From NCBI RefSeq assembly GCF_905220365.1, contig NC_061136.1, positions 12,627,702 to 12,691,701 on the forward strand: 64,000 bases of DNA, read 5' to 3'. This DNA comes from Vanessa cardui (lineage: Eukaryota > Arthropoda > Insecta > Lepidoptera > Nymphalidae). Made by a program: the position numbers and the translations under genes. The notes beneath the pieces are model-generated. The model had not been told where the DNA came from and did not search any database. It saw only the letters and a program-made list of their open reading frames with translations. Shown one piece after another: positions 10,457-21,846 of the stretch (the first letter of the stretch is position 1; each line of letters starts with the position of its first letter).

Positions 10457-11566
10457 TAACTATTTATATTTATTTTAATATTGAATTTATTTTATTGAAA
10501 TATAAACGAATATACACGAAATGAAAGAAATTGTGCGACAGAGAGAGTAGTATGGCATAATTTATGTAATTAACAGAGATGCAACTAATGTCTCAGTACC
10601 ATTCTATTAACTAATATAACTAGATACACGGAAGTACTACGGAAGTGGTTTGGAAAGGGATCATCTATAAATGGACATTAACAGCGGCAATCCTGTGGTA
10701 GCGTCGGCATATTATGTTTTTTAAATATTATATTAAAAAAAATGTTTTAAATTGCATTGTAATATTTTTGTAATATTAGTTCGTCAAAGTATATTTTTGC
10801 TCTTAGAAATCTAATCTGGTGCTGGAATAAAATTTAAATAATTGAAAATACCTTTCTTAAATTACGTTTTTATTATTTAGATTTCCGCAAGACACACGTT
10901 GGAAAGAATAGTGGATAAAGGTAATACAGCGAGACCAGGGAGATGAGGCGTGGTTACCTACGAAATTTAGTCGAGTTTGTCCTGCCTAGAACAAACAACA
11001 ACTTGGATCCATAAAATACAATTAAGTTCGTAATTAAATGCTACGCTGATGTACGCCTTCATCATGTTCATAAACATGTTCAGATAACAAACAGGCAAAA
11101 GTATAATAAATTGATTTTATTTCGTGGAGAATAAATATTATGTACTAACGTGTATGTAATAACAAAAAAATATATAATAATATTTTTTATAATACAATAA
11201 TATTTTTTTTTGTTAAAATTAAAATTTATTATTAATAACGTGTATTATTTTTTGCAATTATTAAAAATAATTAAAACAACCTAATTTCTTACATTTTACA
11301 ATTTGATGAATTTGTTGACCGTATTTCGCATGCATCTGTGTGAGCGCGTAAGCGACTTGTCAACACACGCATTTTAAAAAATATTCCACAGTTTTTGAAG
11401 GTGAGGGCGCATCTAACGATTTAAATCTTTGGGGTTAGGATGTTGCGGTGGCATTAAGATGTAAGTACGCCCATTTTTATCACAAACACGTAAAGATATA
11501 AAAGTTGAAAGTATGAAATAATGAGAGCTAAACAAAATAAAAACTCAAAGTCTACACGAAAAGAAT

Positions 11567-11811
11567 TGTAAGGTTTTCTTTAATAATATCTTTATTAGTA
11601 AAATGTTTTTATCAACTGGTCACACTGGTGGCCGCTTGGCGGCGCGCGGGATTCAAATCAGCCATCTTAGGGACGCGGACGCGGGAAGCGGATTCTTGGA
11701 AAATTCTGTTTGAAAGTCTAAAGTTATATTTTAAAATATATTGTATGTGCAACTGAATATTGGAGTTTAATTGAAAACTTCGCCGACACCTACTGGAAAA
11801 GCGTCTTTACA
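11567..11811 (+). repeat. Left LTR (245 bp)
   Basis: Starts TGTAAGGTTTTC and ends CTTTACA, giving short inverted TGTAA/TTACA ends. It contains a GC-rich centre (ggcggcgcgcgggattc). It matches 18101-18345 except for A/G at one site and TC/AG near the end. As the 5' LTR it would hold the promoter. Confidence 0.92.
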
Positions 11812-12450
11812 TCTCAGAAGCCAGGGATAAACCAATACAACAGTAAGTACGCGCCTACAACTTAATTATGACCCACATTGATCGATTGTTAAGTTTTATA
11901 GTTTGTCTTCTCGTCTAAAAGTATATATTACGAACATATAGAATAGTATTAAAATTTATAGTATAATATTAAAATGTATAGTATAATATTAGAAATAGTC
12001 CGAATGATCTTTTTATATAAGGAGAATGCTTCCCCAAAAAAAAAAATCAATATATTTCACCACGAGCTCACAATACATTCGCTTGCCGTGACGCCCATTG
12101 CCAAGCTAAACTACGCCGCTTACAACTGTTACTATCGAATCATTTTAACAACGAAAATTGTAGCTTCTTATTTAAAATTATATTTATGTTCAATTATATT
12201 TAATGATTGTAATTTTTTTTTAACTTACATTTATATTGTATGTATTAAATTAAATTAAATTTATTAGTAGTACCTACATTTAAATCAATACAATTATAAA
12301 TCAAAACTCATATACGAATAATTTGTATTAAAAAAAATATATATATATTTCATGCAATTTTATTTTATTTTTGGGTAGAACGTATGGTTTTTTACGATAG
12401 TAGGGATTTCGTCTTTTAAACATAATACATATTCCTCGATTTTAAATCTA

Positions 12451-15400
12451 ATGCACACAATTTCCGATTACGAGTTCCAGATGATGGAATCAAACGATGT
12501 TGGCCGGAGTGCAGAAACTCCTCGACGCAGCCGGTCACGTTCCAGGCGCAGTCTCACTCGCGGACGTGATCGCGACTCCAATCGACGCAGCCGCAGCTAT
12601 TGCCGTCGGCTACAGGATCGCGAAGAGATGTTGAGGCAAGAACAGAAGCGGGTTCGCCAGCTGGAGTTCGAGCTGCAGCGAGAACGAGAAACGGAGCAAC
12701 GTCGACAGCGAAGCGTGCACCGCCGATCTCCGCAAACAGCTACGCGTGACAGCCGTAGCCGCAGCCCTGGCCCCAGTCGTGGCCACAAACGCTTTCGATA
12801 CCGCAGCAACAGTCGTGCACGCGATGGGGACTACCGAGAAGATTCAAAAAGGTCACGTAGTCCATCTTTTTCTTCTAAAGATGTAACTCAAATAATTAAG
12901 TCTATTAAAGATATCTTACCGTCACAGCCGAGCCATAGCACACAAATTTCGAATAGAGATAGTAAAAACATTATACCTGAGTTTAATCCTTCAGAGAAAA
13001 ACCAGCGTATGGATATTTGGCTTAAAAAGGTTAATGAATGTGCGATGGTCTACGGCTGGGACGAGAGGAGCACAATACATTTTTCTATGCAAAAACTGTC
13101 TGGGTTAGCTAAAATATGGTATGAGAGTCAGAGCTCGATTTTGTATAGCTGGTCGGAATGGCAAGTCAAATTATTAAGCGCCTTTCCTTGCGATCAAAAT
13201 TATGGGCAGTTGCTTGAAGACATGTTAAAGCGTAAAAGTAGGATTAACGAACCCATACAAAACTACTTTTACGAAAAACTTTCCCTACTTAACCAATGCG
13301 ATATTAGTGGCAAGCGTGCTGTCGATTGCGTTATCCACGGCATTAGTGATAGGACCACGAGGTCGAGCGCATTGGCGCTACGATGCGATGAACCTGATGA
13401 TCTATTGAAGTTCTTAATTAGCAATAATAGAGATCCTTTCACTCCTCAACAATTATCTTTGAAAGACCGTAATTATAATACATACGACGATAAGGTAAGT
13501 CATCGCTCCAACGTGAAAACCAATCCTGGGTTGTTTTGCTATAATTGCAAAGAGAAAGGGCACCCGTTTTCTAGATGCCCAAAGCCTTTAGTGAAATGCA
13601 GCAGTTGTAATAAAGTAGGACATAAGGCTGAACTTTGTCGTTCCAAACAAGAGACGGAATCGAGAAAAGCCGATGGCGTGGCAAAAACTATGCTCATAAG
13701 TAGTTCGAAGCCTAACAATAAATTTATGAAGGAAGTAATTGTAGAAGATATGCCGTACCAAGCGTACGTTGATCTAGGCAGTGAGGTATGCTTAATTGCA
13801 CAGTCATGCTTGGCGAAACTCGGGATGTTTCACGACCAGATTCCATCAACTATGATGAGTTTCGGCAATAACCTTGTGAGTTCATTGGGCTCTGTAATGC
13901 TAAACATATCTATAGATGGTGTAGATGCAACTGTCTGTTTCCGCGTAGTAGAGGATCAGTTTTTAGAGAAAGACTTGATTATAGGGCAAACCTTCACAGA
14001 ACAACCTCACGTAGTTGTTTATAAAGACGTGAATAAGTTACAATTTATACGCGTTGACTCTGACCTACCGAATTTTATTCCAAATGAGGATGATGAACGG
14101 TTTCATAAGGTCAGTATTGTAGCACGTTGTAACCTTCAAGGGACTGCTAGCGTCAAGGTCAAGACTGGAACGTTATTTAACGGAAGTATAATAGTTAATA
14201 CGAAGATAGTTGGTAAGCTACGTGAGCAATATATTATTTACGGCGGGGTTTACGAAGTCAAAAATGGTTTATCTTACGTCACAGTACAACCCTGTGCCAT
14301 TCCATGTCAGCTTCAGAAAAACTCGGTAATCGCCAGAGCCGAAAGAGTAGAATCGGTTTATAGACTTGTGAGCGAAGAAATTTCTACAGCTATAGACACT
14401 CGCACCGAATCTACCTCAGCGAAGAACTTTAACGAAGGTCTAATACAAATACGTGAAACGGTTCCTGAAGAAGCCAGAACCAAGCTTATAGAAGTTCTGC
14501 GACGCCATGAACACTGTTTTGCGTATGGCTTGGCTGACCTTGGTTGTACGAACGCGACAGAAATGAACATAGAATTAAACAGTCAGCGCTCCGTAGTTTA
14601 TAGGCCCTATCGCCTGTCTTACCATGAAAGAGAGAAGGTTCGTGAAATGGTTCACGAGATGTTAGAAGCTGGCATCATTCGAGAGTCAACTTCTAATTAC
14701 GCTAGTCCGATAATACTTGTGCGAAAAAAGAACGGTGGAGTACGATTATGCGTTGATTACAGGATGCTCAATTCCTTAACCGTAAAGGAGAGATACCCTA
14801 TCCCGATAATAGAGGACGAAGTGGCGAGATTATCGGGTCAAGCGTGGTTCATTACACTTGATCTAATGTCAGGTTATTATCAAGTACCAATTATGGAAGA
14901 AAGCAAGCATTTGACAGCTTTTGTGACTCCCGACGGTCACTACGAATATAATCGTATGCCGTTTGGACTAGCCAATGCCCCAGCTGTCTTCCAAAGAATG
15001 ATGAACCATGTTCTAGGACAGGCTCGATTTAATAAAGCAACAGTTTATTTAGATGACTTACTAATTTTTGGTAAAACGCCATTTGAATGTATATCCCGTT
15101 TAGAAGAGGTCTTGAAGTTGTTAGAAAATGCACACTTGAAACTGAATTTATCTAAATGTAGTTTCTTACAAACAAAGATCGATTACTTAGGGTATGAAAT
15201 TAGCGCGGCTGGTATACGTCCAGGATCTGCCAAAATTCAGAGCGTAATGGATTTTCCCTTGCCACTAAATGTGCATAACGTGCGCCAGTTTTTAGGACTT
15301 GTGAGTTATATTCGAAAATTATATATTGCTCCAGCGTCCAATGAGAAGTCAAGGCCCATTTCATCCCGTAGCTTATTACAGCCGCCAGACGACACCAGAA

Positions 15401-17009
15401 GAAATAAACTTCCACTCATACGAGTTAGAAACTTTGGCAGTTATATGCGCCTTAAAGAAGTTCCGGGTTTATCTCTTAGGGAAGCCATTCAAAGTGGTCA
15501 GTGATTGCAGTGCCCTGCGCTCTACGTTTGAGAAGCGTGATCTGATACCCCGAATTGCTCGCTGGTGGATCGCTTTGCAAGAATTCGACTGTCATATCGA
15601 GTATAGACCGGGTACAAAAATGGGTCATGTAGACGCCCTTTCCAGGAATCCCACATATGACACGGACATTACAGACCACGTTAGATATCCACCAGTACTG
15701 GTCATTTCCGACGAGGATTGGTTGCTGACCTTGCAACTAGGTGACCCCGAGTTGTGTCGGATTAGGGATATTGTCAGCAGTTAATTAGATTCTAAAGGAT
15801 TAGCCTACATAAGAGACAATTATGTGTTAAAGAACAACAAATTGTTCAGATGCCTTGGGGGAGATAAGGAGAACGTCAGATGGGTGGTCCCTAAGGGCGC
15901 GAGATGGCAGTTGTGTAGGATGAATCACGACGATATAGGTCACGTTGGTTATGAAAAAACCCTGGAACGCTTGAAGAAAAGTTACTGGTTTGCAAATGAA
16001 ACGATTTACGAAAAAGTATGTTAGTGCATGTATAGATTGTGCCTACGCTAAAAAGGCTGCCAGTGGGCGAGAGGGATTGTTACACCCTATAGAGAAAGTT
16101 GCGATTCCCTTTCACACACTGCACGTTGACCACCTTGGACCCTTCGTGAAGTCGAAAAGGGGATTTACACTTACACTAAATGTCGTGGACTCCTTCACTA
16201 AGTTCTTGTTTATTAAACCTGTACGGAGTACTAGTACTCAAAATGTGATAAAGGCATTGCAAGACATTTTTGACATATTTCGAGCACCTGATAGATTGGT
16301 TAGCGATCGAGGTTCTTGTTTCACTGCTCATGCATTCCGAAGGTTCTGCCTTGAGCGAGGCATAAAACACGTGCTAAACGCGGTGGCAAGTCCCAGGGCT
16401 AACGGTCAAATAGAGCGCTACAACAGGACCATACTTGACTGTTTGACAGCCCAAAATTTACGGGACAATGAAAAGGAATGGGATAATAAAATTGGGAAAT
16501 TACAATGGGGCTTAAACAATACGATACAAAAAACTACGGGAAAGACACCAGCTGAAATTATGTTCGGTACATCAATGAACAGCGAAGTCAAACCAGTTTT
16601 GAACGCGGTCGTGGAAGATAATCGCAAGATCACCGACTTGCCCGACCTCCGTACCGAAGTGAAGGAAAGGATCGATGAAGCCCAGGCTGTGCAAAAGAAG
16701 CAGTACGACCGAAATAGGCACATTGCTCGTACATATACCAAAGGTGATTTAGTTAAAATAACAAAAGTTGCATTTCAAGGTAAAGGTCAAAGCACGAAAC
16801 TAATGCCTTCTTACGAGGGCCCTTTTAGAGTCATTGCGGTTATAGGAAACGATCGTTACAGGGTTGCTCCAATCGCGGGTTTTGAGGGAATGAAAGGGAA
16901 ACGCAAAACCACGGTTGCCGCAGATAGAATGAAACCATGGATTCATGTAGACTCATTATCTTTAAATGAAACAGATAATGAAGAAAGTGATACTGAATCA
17001 ATTGAATAA
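12451..17009 (+). pseudogene. gag-pol of the Ty3/gypsy element, broken
   Basis: The first frame (12451-15504, 1017 codons) has an Arg/Ser-rich N-terminus (residues about 20-140), a capsid-like region, two CCHC zinc knuckles near 363-397 (CYNCKEKGHPFSRC and CSSCNKVGHKAELC), an aspartic protease whose active triad reads D441-L-G instead of D-T/S-G, and a reverse transcriptase with YLDD at 866-869. At about 15320 roughly 80 codons are missing: the RT connection and the first RNase H aspartate. RNase H resumes in another frame (15326-15784, with ELETLAV and VSDCSAL) and stops at TAA 15782. Integrase follows in the same frame (15824-16024, start of the HHCC finger) and then, shifted, at 15990-17009 with CIDC, D (HVDHLG), D (VSDRGS) and E (NGQIER) all present. 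The copy cannot make its proteins unaided. Confidence 0.9.
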
Positions 17010-17489
17010 ATATGCTCTCAAGTCGAATCCCTTCCGGCCAGTTACGAACTACCCAGAACATAAATGTAATTTAGCCTAATGCTCGTACATTGCGATTAAG
17101 CTTAAAGGTAAAGCGAAGATGTTGTTTTGTGTTGTTTCGGTCGAATGTGACCTGCGCACACATTCGTCCCTAACCTGATGCAGCACATTCAAATATATAT
17201 ATATATATATAGTTCACACCTAAAATAATAATAAAAATTGAAATGTGTGTATTGACTTTAATATTTTTTAAGCTAACTTCAATAAATTTGTTTTTGTTTT
17301 TTTTTATTTTACTTTATAGCAGAATATCGTGATTAGTACTGTATAGTTTTCTTTCTTTTCATGTTCATGAATTCTAAACAAAATGTCACTTCTGTCTGTA
17401 AATATCACTTTGAGTTTTGCTAAAGAAGTTACGATATAATATAAAATAATTAAACTTAATTATTCCGATTTTAAGATCACTTTTCGATT

Positions 17490-17795
17490 ATAAGTATAGT
17501 TATAAGTGGTAACAAGGTTACAAAGATAGTTATAAGTGGTTACAAGGTTACAAGGATAGTTATAAGTGGTTACAAGGTTACAAGGATAGTTATAAGTGGT
17601 TACAAGGTTACAAGGATAGTTATAAGTGGTTACAAGGTTACAAGGATAGTTATAAGTGGTTACAAGGTTACAAGGATAGTTATAAGTGGTTACAAGGTTA
17701 CAAAGATAGTTATAAGTGGTTACAAGGCTACAAGGATAGTTATAAGTGGTTACAAGGTTATTATCATAGTTATAAGCGGTTACAAGGATAATAAT
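17490..17795. repeat. 30-bp minisatellite, about ten units
   Basis: The unit GATAGTTATAAGTGGTTACA followed by AGGTTACAAG recurs exactly every 30 bases for about 300 bases. Only scattered changes (aaggatag/aaagatag, ggtta/ggcta) and degraded edge units are seen. Because 30 is a multiple of three, every frame stays periodic, and one minus-strand frame is open throughout. It lies in the 3' untranslated part of the Ty3/gypsy element. Confidence 0.92.
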
Positions 17796-18100
17796 TATTG
17801 GTTTTTTTGACATATTTAAGTGTCTATTGAGTTGAATTATATAACGAAATTATTAGTTAATATATATACACAATTTGTATTTTGCTAATTTGTTGACGAT
17901 TTATAAATTGTAATTAACAGTTTGTTTTATATAATTATTACAATAAAACAAAACTATTGTAATTGTTATGAGGAGTACCTATTATAAAATTGAATATTGT
18001 ATAATATGTTATTAGAATGCCTCGTTCTGCCAAGTGTTAGGTTTTATATGGTTCCACCTGGTGCATGCATGAGGACATGCATGTCATCAGGATGGTCGAG

Positions 18101-18345
18101 TGTAAGGTTTTCTTTAATAATATCTTTATTAGTAAAATGTTTTTATCAACTGGTCACACTGGTGGCCGCTTGGCGGCGCGCGGGATTCAAATCGGCCATC
18201 TTAGGGACGCGGACGCGGGAAGCGGATTCTTGGAAAATTCTGTTTGAAAGTCTAAAGTTATATTTTAAAATATATTGTATGTGCAACTGAATATTGGAGT
18301 TTAATTGAAAACTTCGCCGACACCTACTGGAAAAGCGAGTTTACA
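18101..18345 (+). repeat. Right LTR (245 bp)
   Basis: Starts TGTAAGGTTTTC at 18101 and ends GTTTACA at 18345. It is 98-99% identical to the left LTR. The bases before it (ggatggtcgag) do not form a good polypurine tract. Confidence 0.92.
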
Positions 18346-18354
18346 TCATATATG

Positions 18355-18600
18355 GTTTATATCGAACTAGTGACCCACACCGGCTTCACCCGGGTGCAAT
18401 CCTATGACATCACATTAGAAACTTCTAAAATAATCAGTGTTACTTTAATACATTGTCAATGTATTATATAAAAAAACCTTCCTCTTGAATCACTCTTCTC
18501 TATTAAAAAAACCGCATCAAAATCCGGCGCGTAACGGATCTAACCATACATAGGAACAGATAACGAAAAGCGATTTTATTTTATACTATGTAATGATGAT
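18355..18600 (+). repeat. Interspersed repeat tail, copy 2
   Basis: Begins near gtgacccacaccggcttcac and carries the blocks cttgaatcactcttctctat, aaaccgcatcaaaatccg and accatacataggaaca in the same order as the copies at 8085-8320 (inverted) and 19090-19350. It has no coding capacity. Confidence 0.6.
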
Positions 18601-19089
18601 TACGAAAAATGGAAATCTTTCTATACGTCTGCCCACGAAAACAAGCCATACATCTTATCGACGTAGTGACAATTCGCACGCAGTGATTTACTACGTGCAT
18701 TGATTTATTATATTTATTGATTTATATGTAGTATACAATGTACAATAAGTCAATATTCAATGCATAAAATTAATAATTTATCTTAATCATAATTATAATA
18801 ACGTCATTTAATCAACATTCGAAAGGATTAATTTTAATTAGTTCATTATGTGATAACAATCATTTACAGACCACACCGATACATCACTGACAAATAACTT
18901 ATACTAGAGTAACCATAGCAACGTAAAGAGGAGGTAAGAACAAAAGAGGTCCGTTATCGTTGGCTGAACTCCTTTGTCATCATACAACATATTCATTCAT
19001 GGAAAATAGGAGTTTTGTTGCTCGATTTTTTATAGAAATGTTACGTTTTTTAATTCATCCCACCACTTCTTTACTCCACCTTTATTGAG
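18601..19089. other. AT-rich spacer, no gene seen
   Basis: Between two copies of the same repeat tail. No open frame or RNA motif was recognised. Confidence 0.5.
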
Positions 19090-19350
19090 TACTAGCGACC
19101 CGTCTCGGCTTCGCACGGGTGCAATACCAAATATACCTTACCTTCTGAAATAATCAGATTTACTTTTCTATATTTCCCATTGAATAATAGATATAAGATA
19201 TACAAAAAGCGTCCTCTCGAATCACTCTATCTATTACAAAAATCACATCAAAATCCGTTGCGTAATTTTAAAGATCTAAGCATACCTACATAGGGATAGA
19301 CAGCGGTAAGCGACTTTAATTTTGAGACTATTATGTTTTATACTTTGTAA
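19090..19350 (+). repeat. Interspersed repeat tail, copy 3
   Basis: Best-preserved start of this family: tagcgacccgtctcggcttc followed by gcacgggtgcaat, then tctcgaatcactctatctat, aaatcacatcaaaatccg and catacctacatagggata. It has the same orientation as the copy 735 bp upstream. Confidence 0.65.
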
Positions 19351-19954
19351 TGATCAATAAAAATATTGTGAATATGTTTCGAGTAGAGTAAGCTTCCATA
19401 AAAATATCTCTAAATACACATAGGAAATTACTTCCGTAACCACAAAAAATTAAGTTAAATAAATAATGGCATACTATTCGTGTGAATATGTAATAACCTA
19501 TACAGCACTCTATTATTTACATTAACTTAAACGCACCCATGATAACTGCCTATGCCTATAATTTCGTACTACACTAAACGATTTTGGTTCCTATACTATT
19601 TTTATCACTTTGTATAGATAGGGTGATGGTCAAATAGGCCACCTAATAATAAGTGGTTCAGGTAGGTCAAACAGATACCGTATTTGTCAGTCAATCCACC
19701 TACATTAGTATATGAGATTAATAAATAACTACATTTAGGGGAAAAGAAAATTATTTACACTAAATCATAACTATGTCACTTCAATTATTCTGAAGCTTAA
19801 TATTGTGAGTTTTATAGACTTCTCATTTTTAATTTCATCATACTATAATAGATTTCAGCCTTCATTTATTAACAGAACAATTCAAAGATTTAGTATCCAA
19901 AAAGCGTTAGCGACGTTTCAAAAAACAAATTATTAAACGATTATACACACTTAG

Positions 19955-20075
19955 AAACCGCATTTTTTGGTGGAAATTACAGTGTTTTAATTTTTTTAAT
20001 ATATTTGTGGTCTATTCTTTACGGAGTTCTATAAAATAAGTCCAAAAATAAAAATATCGTATCTTCCCTATTGCA
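19955..20075 (+). repeat. Repeat shared with 41300-41420
   Basis: The run gaaaccgcattttttggtgg ... attacagtgttttaatttt ... gtctattctttacggagttc ... cgtatcttccctattg is found again, diverged, at 41303-41420 in the CDC16 intron. The element type is unknown. Confidence 0.5.
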
Positions 20076-20472
20076 ACTACAACGGCACAAACACATCATT
20101 TAGAATTAGAGGTAACCCTTTGCCTTACCAGCTTATTACAATCACCATAAGAATATCTATATGAAGCTTTTTGCTAAATTTATTTAAAAAAGGATATTAG
20201 CATTTAAAATATTACTGTAACAAAATGTAGGATTTATTTAAAAATAATATGTCACATCATTTATACAATAATTGTATAATTATTAATATTAATATGGATT
20301 GTCGATTATCACTAAATATATTCTGTTGACTGTCATTATCTGACATCTGACAATTACATACATTAAACAAGTTTTTTCGAATGTTTTTTATCATAGAATA
20401 GAAATAAAATAGTCAAATATCGTTCTTGTAAAATATTTTGTTATCTTTATTTATTCTATATGTGCTCCGGGT

Positions 20473-21720
20473 ATGTCTTTTTTTTATTTAACTCCGGTTA
20501 AAGGTGACTTACCAATATATGTATTAGAAAATATAGTGATTAAGAGATTGGACTTTTTAAAGGATGTTATTAAGAATCAAAACATCGTTTACAACGAATA
20601 TGTTGTAGAAGGAAGTGTGTATGATACTGTGGGCCATTATATGCTTTGTATCATAGTTATTTTAGAAAGTAACTCGGAATTTACACAGTTTTTTATTAAA
20701 GCTGAAGAATCATTATTTATACACAGATTAAAAACACTTGCTGCCTATGATTTGAGATGTTTTGCTAAAAAACTTCTTCGTGTTATTAGAAAACATCCAG
20801 AAAATTTCAATTTTCCTGATTCTCTGAGTTCACTTTGTCGACATTTAATATTAAAGCATGTTGTACAACATGTCTGTTCTGATACATGTATTGATAATTG
20901 TTCTGTATATTCAATAAAAGTAAATTTTAAACATTGCCTCACGTTTATAGCTAGGAGGCAAGTCGAACTTAAACATGGCATTGCTTATATTCCTTGTAGT
21001 AAATGGAAAATTTATTTAATACAATTATTTAAAGAAAATCTAAGAAATAGATTGTCTCGAACAAATTTAGATAGCCTACACAATGATCCAAGGATTGCTG
21101 ACATCAGGAGATTAGTCAGAAAAGAAATTCCAATATTAAATAATTCGAACATTTATATTTTAAAAAGTAATGAAGTTGATAATACATCTAAACAGTTTCC
21201 CCCTTGCATGCTTAACTACCATCAAAGTCTAAGAAATAAGCACAGATTATCACACAATCAGAGATTCTCTTACAGTTTATTTTTAAAAGATATTGGTATG
21301 CCAGTGGAAGAGGCTGTTAAATTTTGGAGAAATGAATACCAGCAAGCCCCTAATGGTAAACATAGTTGTTGCCACAATTGGAAAAATGATGAGAAGAAAT
21401 TTATTTATGGAATAAGGCACTTATATGGATTAGAGGGTAGTAAAAAAAGTTATTCATCTGGAAACTGCTTACGTTTGCAAAGCTTTACAGAAGGCAGCTG
21501 CCCTTTTAAAACTTTTGACAGTGAAGCAATATTACATCTATTAGATTTAAAGAAAACTGATCCCTCATGGTCACAAATTATGATACTTCGAGAACAACAT
21601 CAGTACACATGTGCTTGTAAATTGTACTTCCAAAAGAGATTTCACCGTGTCTCAAATTATATCTGTGATAGTAACTTTAATTTTAGTCCTGTTAAGTATT
21701 ACTTTGCAACAAAATGTTAA
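20473..21720 (+). CDS. Prim2: DNA primase large subunit (PRIM2-like)
   Basis: Regulatory subunit of the DNA polymerase alpha-primase complex in the nucleus. It helps the small subunit start RNA primers and hands them to Pol alpha. The 415-residue frame aligns end to end with the family: an N-terminal helical domain (LTPVKGDLPIYVLENIVIKR, about residues 7-26), then the C-terminal Fe-S domain opening with FPPCM at C245. All four 4Fe-4S cysteines are identifiable: C245, C332 (SGNCLRL), C343 (GSCPF) and C382 (CACKLYF). At 415 residues it is shorter than the roughly 500 of vertebrate PRIM2, at the N-terminus, in a mid loop and at the C-terminus. There is no intron. AATAAA motifs follow at 21834-21846. 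It could be the single-copy gene or an intact retrocopy; nothing is broken. Confidence 0.9.
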   Translation: MSFFYLTPVKGDLPIYVLENIVIKRLDFLKDVIKNQNIVYNEYVVEGSVYDTVGHYMLCIIVILESNSEFTQFFIKAEESLFIHRLKTLAAYDLRCFAKKLLRVIRKHPENFNFPDSLSSLCRHLILKHVVQHVCSDTCIDNCSVYSIKVNFKHCLTFIARRQVELKHGIAYIPCSKWKIYLIQLFKENLRNRLSRTNLDSLHNDPRIADIRRLVRKEIPILNNSNIYILKSNEVDNTSKQFPPCMLNYHQSLRNKHRLSHNQRFSYSLFLKDIGMPVEEAVKFWRNEYQQAPNGKHSCCHNWKNDEKKFIYGIRHLYGLEGSKKSYSSGNCLRLQSFTEGSCPFKTFDSEAILHLLDLKKTDPSWSQIMILREQHQYTCACKLYFQKRFHRVSNYICDSNFNFSPVKYYFATKC

Positions 21721-21846
21721 AAGTCATGAATTTGTAATTTTGTATATCTTAAAAAGACAATTAAAAATATTCTTAAATGAATTTATCTTTTTCTTTTTAC
21801 CATCCTCTACAAAGCTAACTATAGTATTAAATAATAAATATAAATA

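Larger units (their letters stand above)
8903..11431 (+). mobile_element. P-element-like non-autonomous transposon, tandem dimer
   Basis: The outer ends are inverted repeats starting CAAAGATTTAAATCGTTAGA at 8903 and ending in the inverse at 11431 (about 27 bp). They are flanked by GGGTTAGG at 8895-8902 and 11432-11439, an 8-bp target duplication as made by P elements. Inside are two near-identical units offset by 1265 bp, separated by one internal copy of the right terminal repeat (10206-10232). The left terminal repeat is present twice as a 37-bp tandem repeat (8903-8939, 8940-8976). Each unit carries an open THAP-domain first exon with no following transposase. THAP exon, CA terminus and 8-bp duplication together point to the P superfamily. 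It is an internally deleted, non-autonomous copy. Confidence 0.85.
11567..18345 (+). mobile_element. Ty3/gypsy LTR retrotransposon, defective copy
   Basis: Bounded by two 245-bp direct LTRs that differ at three positions, so the insertion is fairly recent. The internal region has one gag-pol series on the plus strand (12451-17009) in gag, protease, RT, RNase H, integrase order, which defines Ty3/gypsy. No envelope gene is visible. The coding region is broken by an internal deletion near 15320, an in-frame stop at 15782 and a frameshift near 16010. Between pol and the right LTR lie AT-rich sequence and a 30-bp minisatellite. I see no matching target duplication (aagaat on the left, tcatat on the right) and no clear polypurine tract next to the right LTR. 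Confidence 0.92.

Noticed and set aside
12451..17009. Domesticated gag-pol host gene
   Set aside because: Flanked by nearly identical LTRs and broken by a deletion, a stop and a frameshift.
17490..17795. Repeat array resembling a CRISPR
   Set aside because: Units are directly adjacent with no variable spacers, in an animal genome; it is a minisatellite.
17460..17813. Open frame of ten-residue repeats on the minus strand
   Set aside because: It is a by-product of the 30-bp minisatellite (unit divisible by three), inside a retrotransposon and without start context or homologues.
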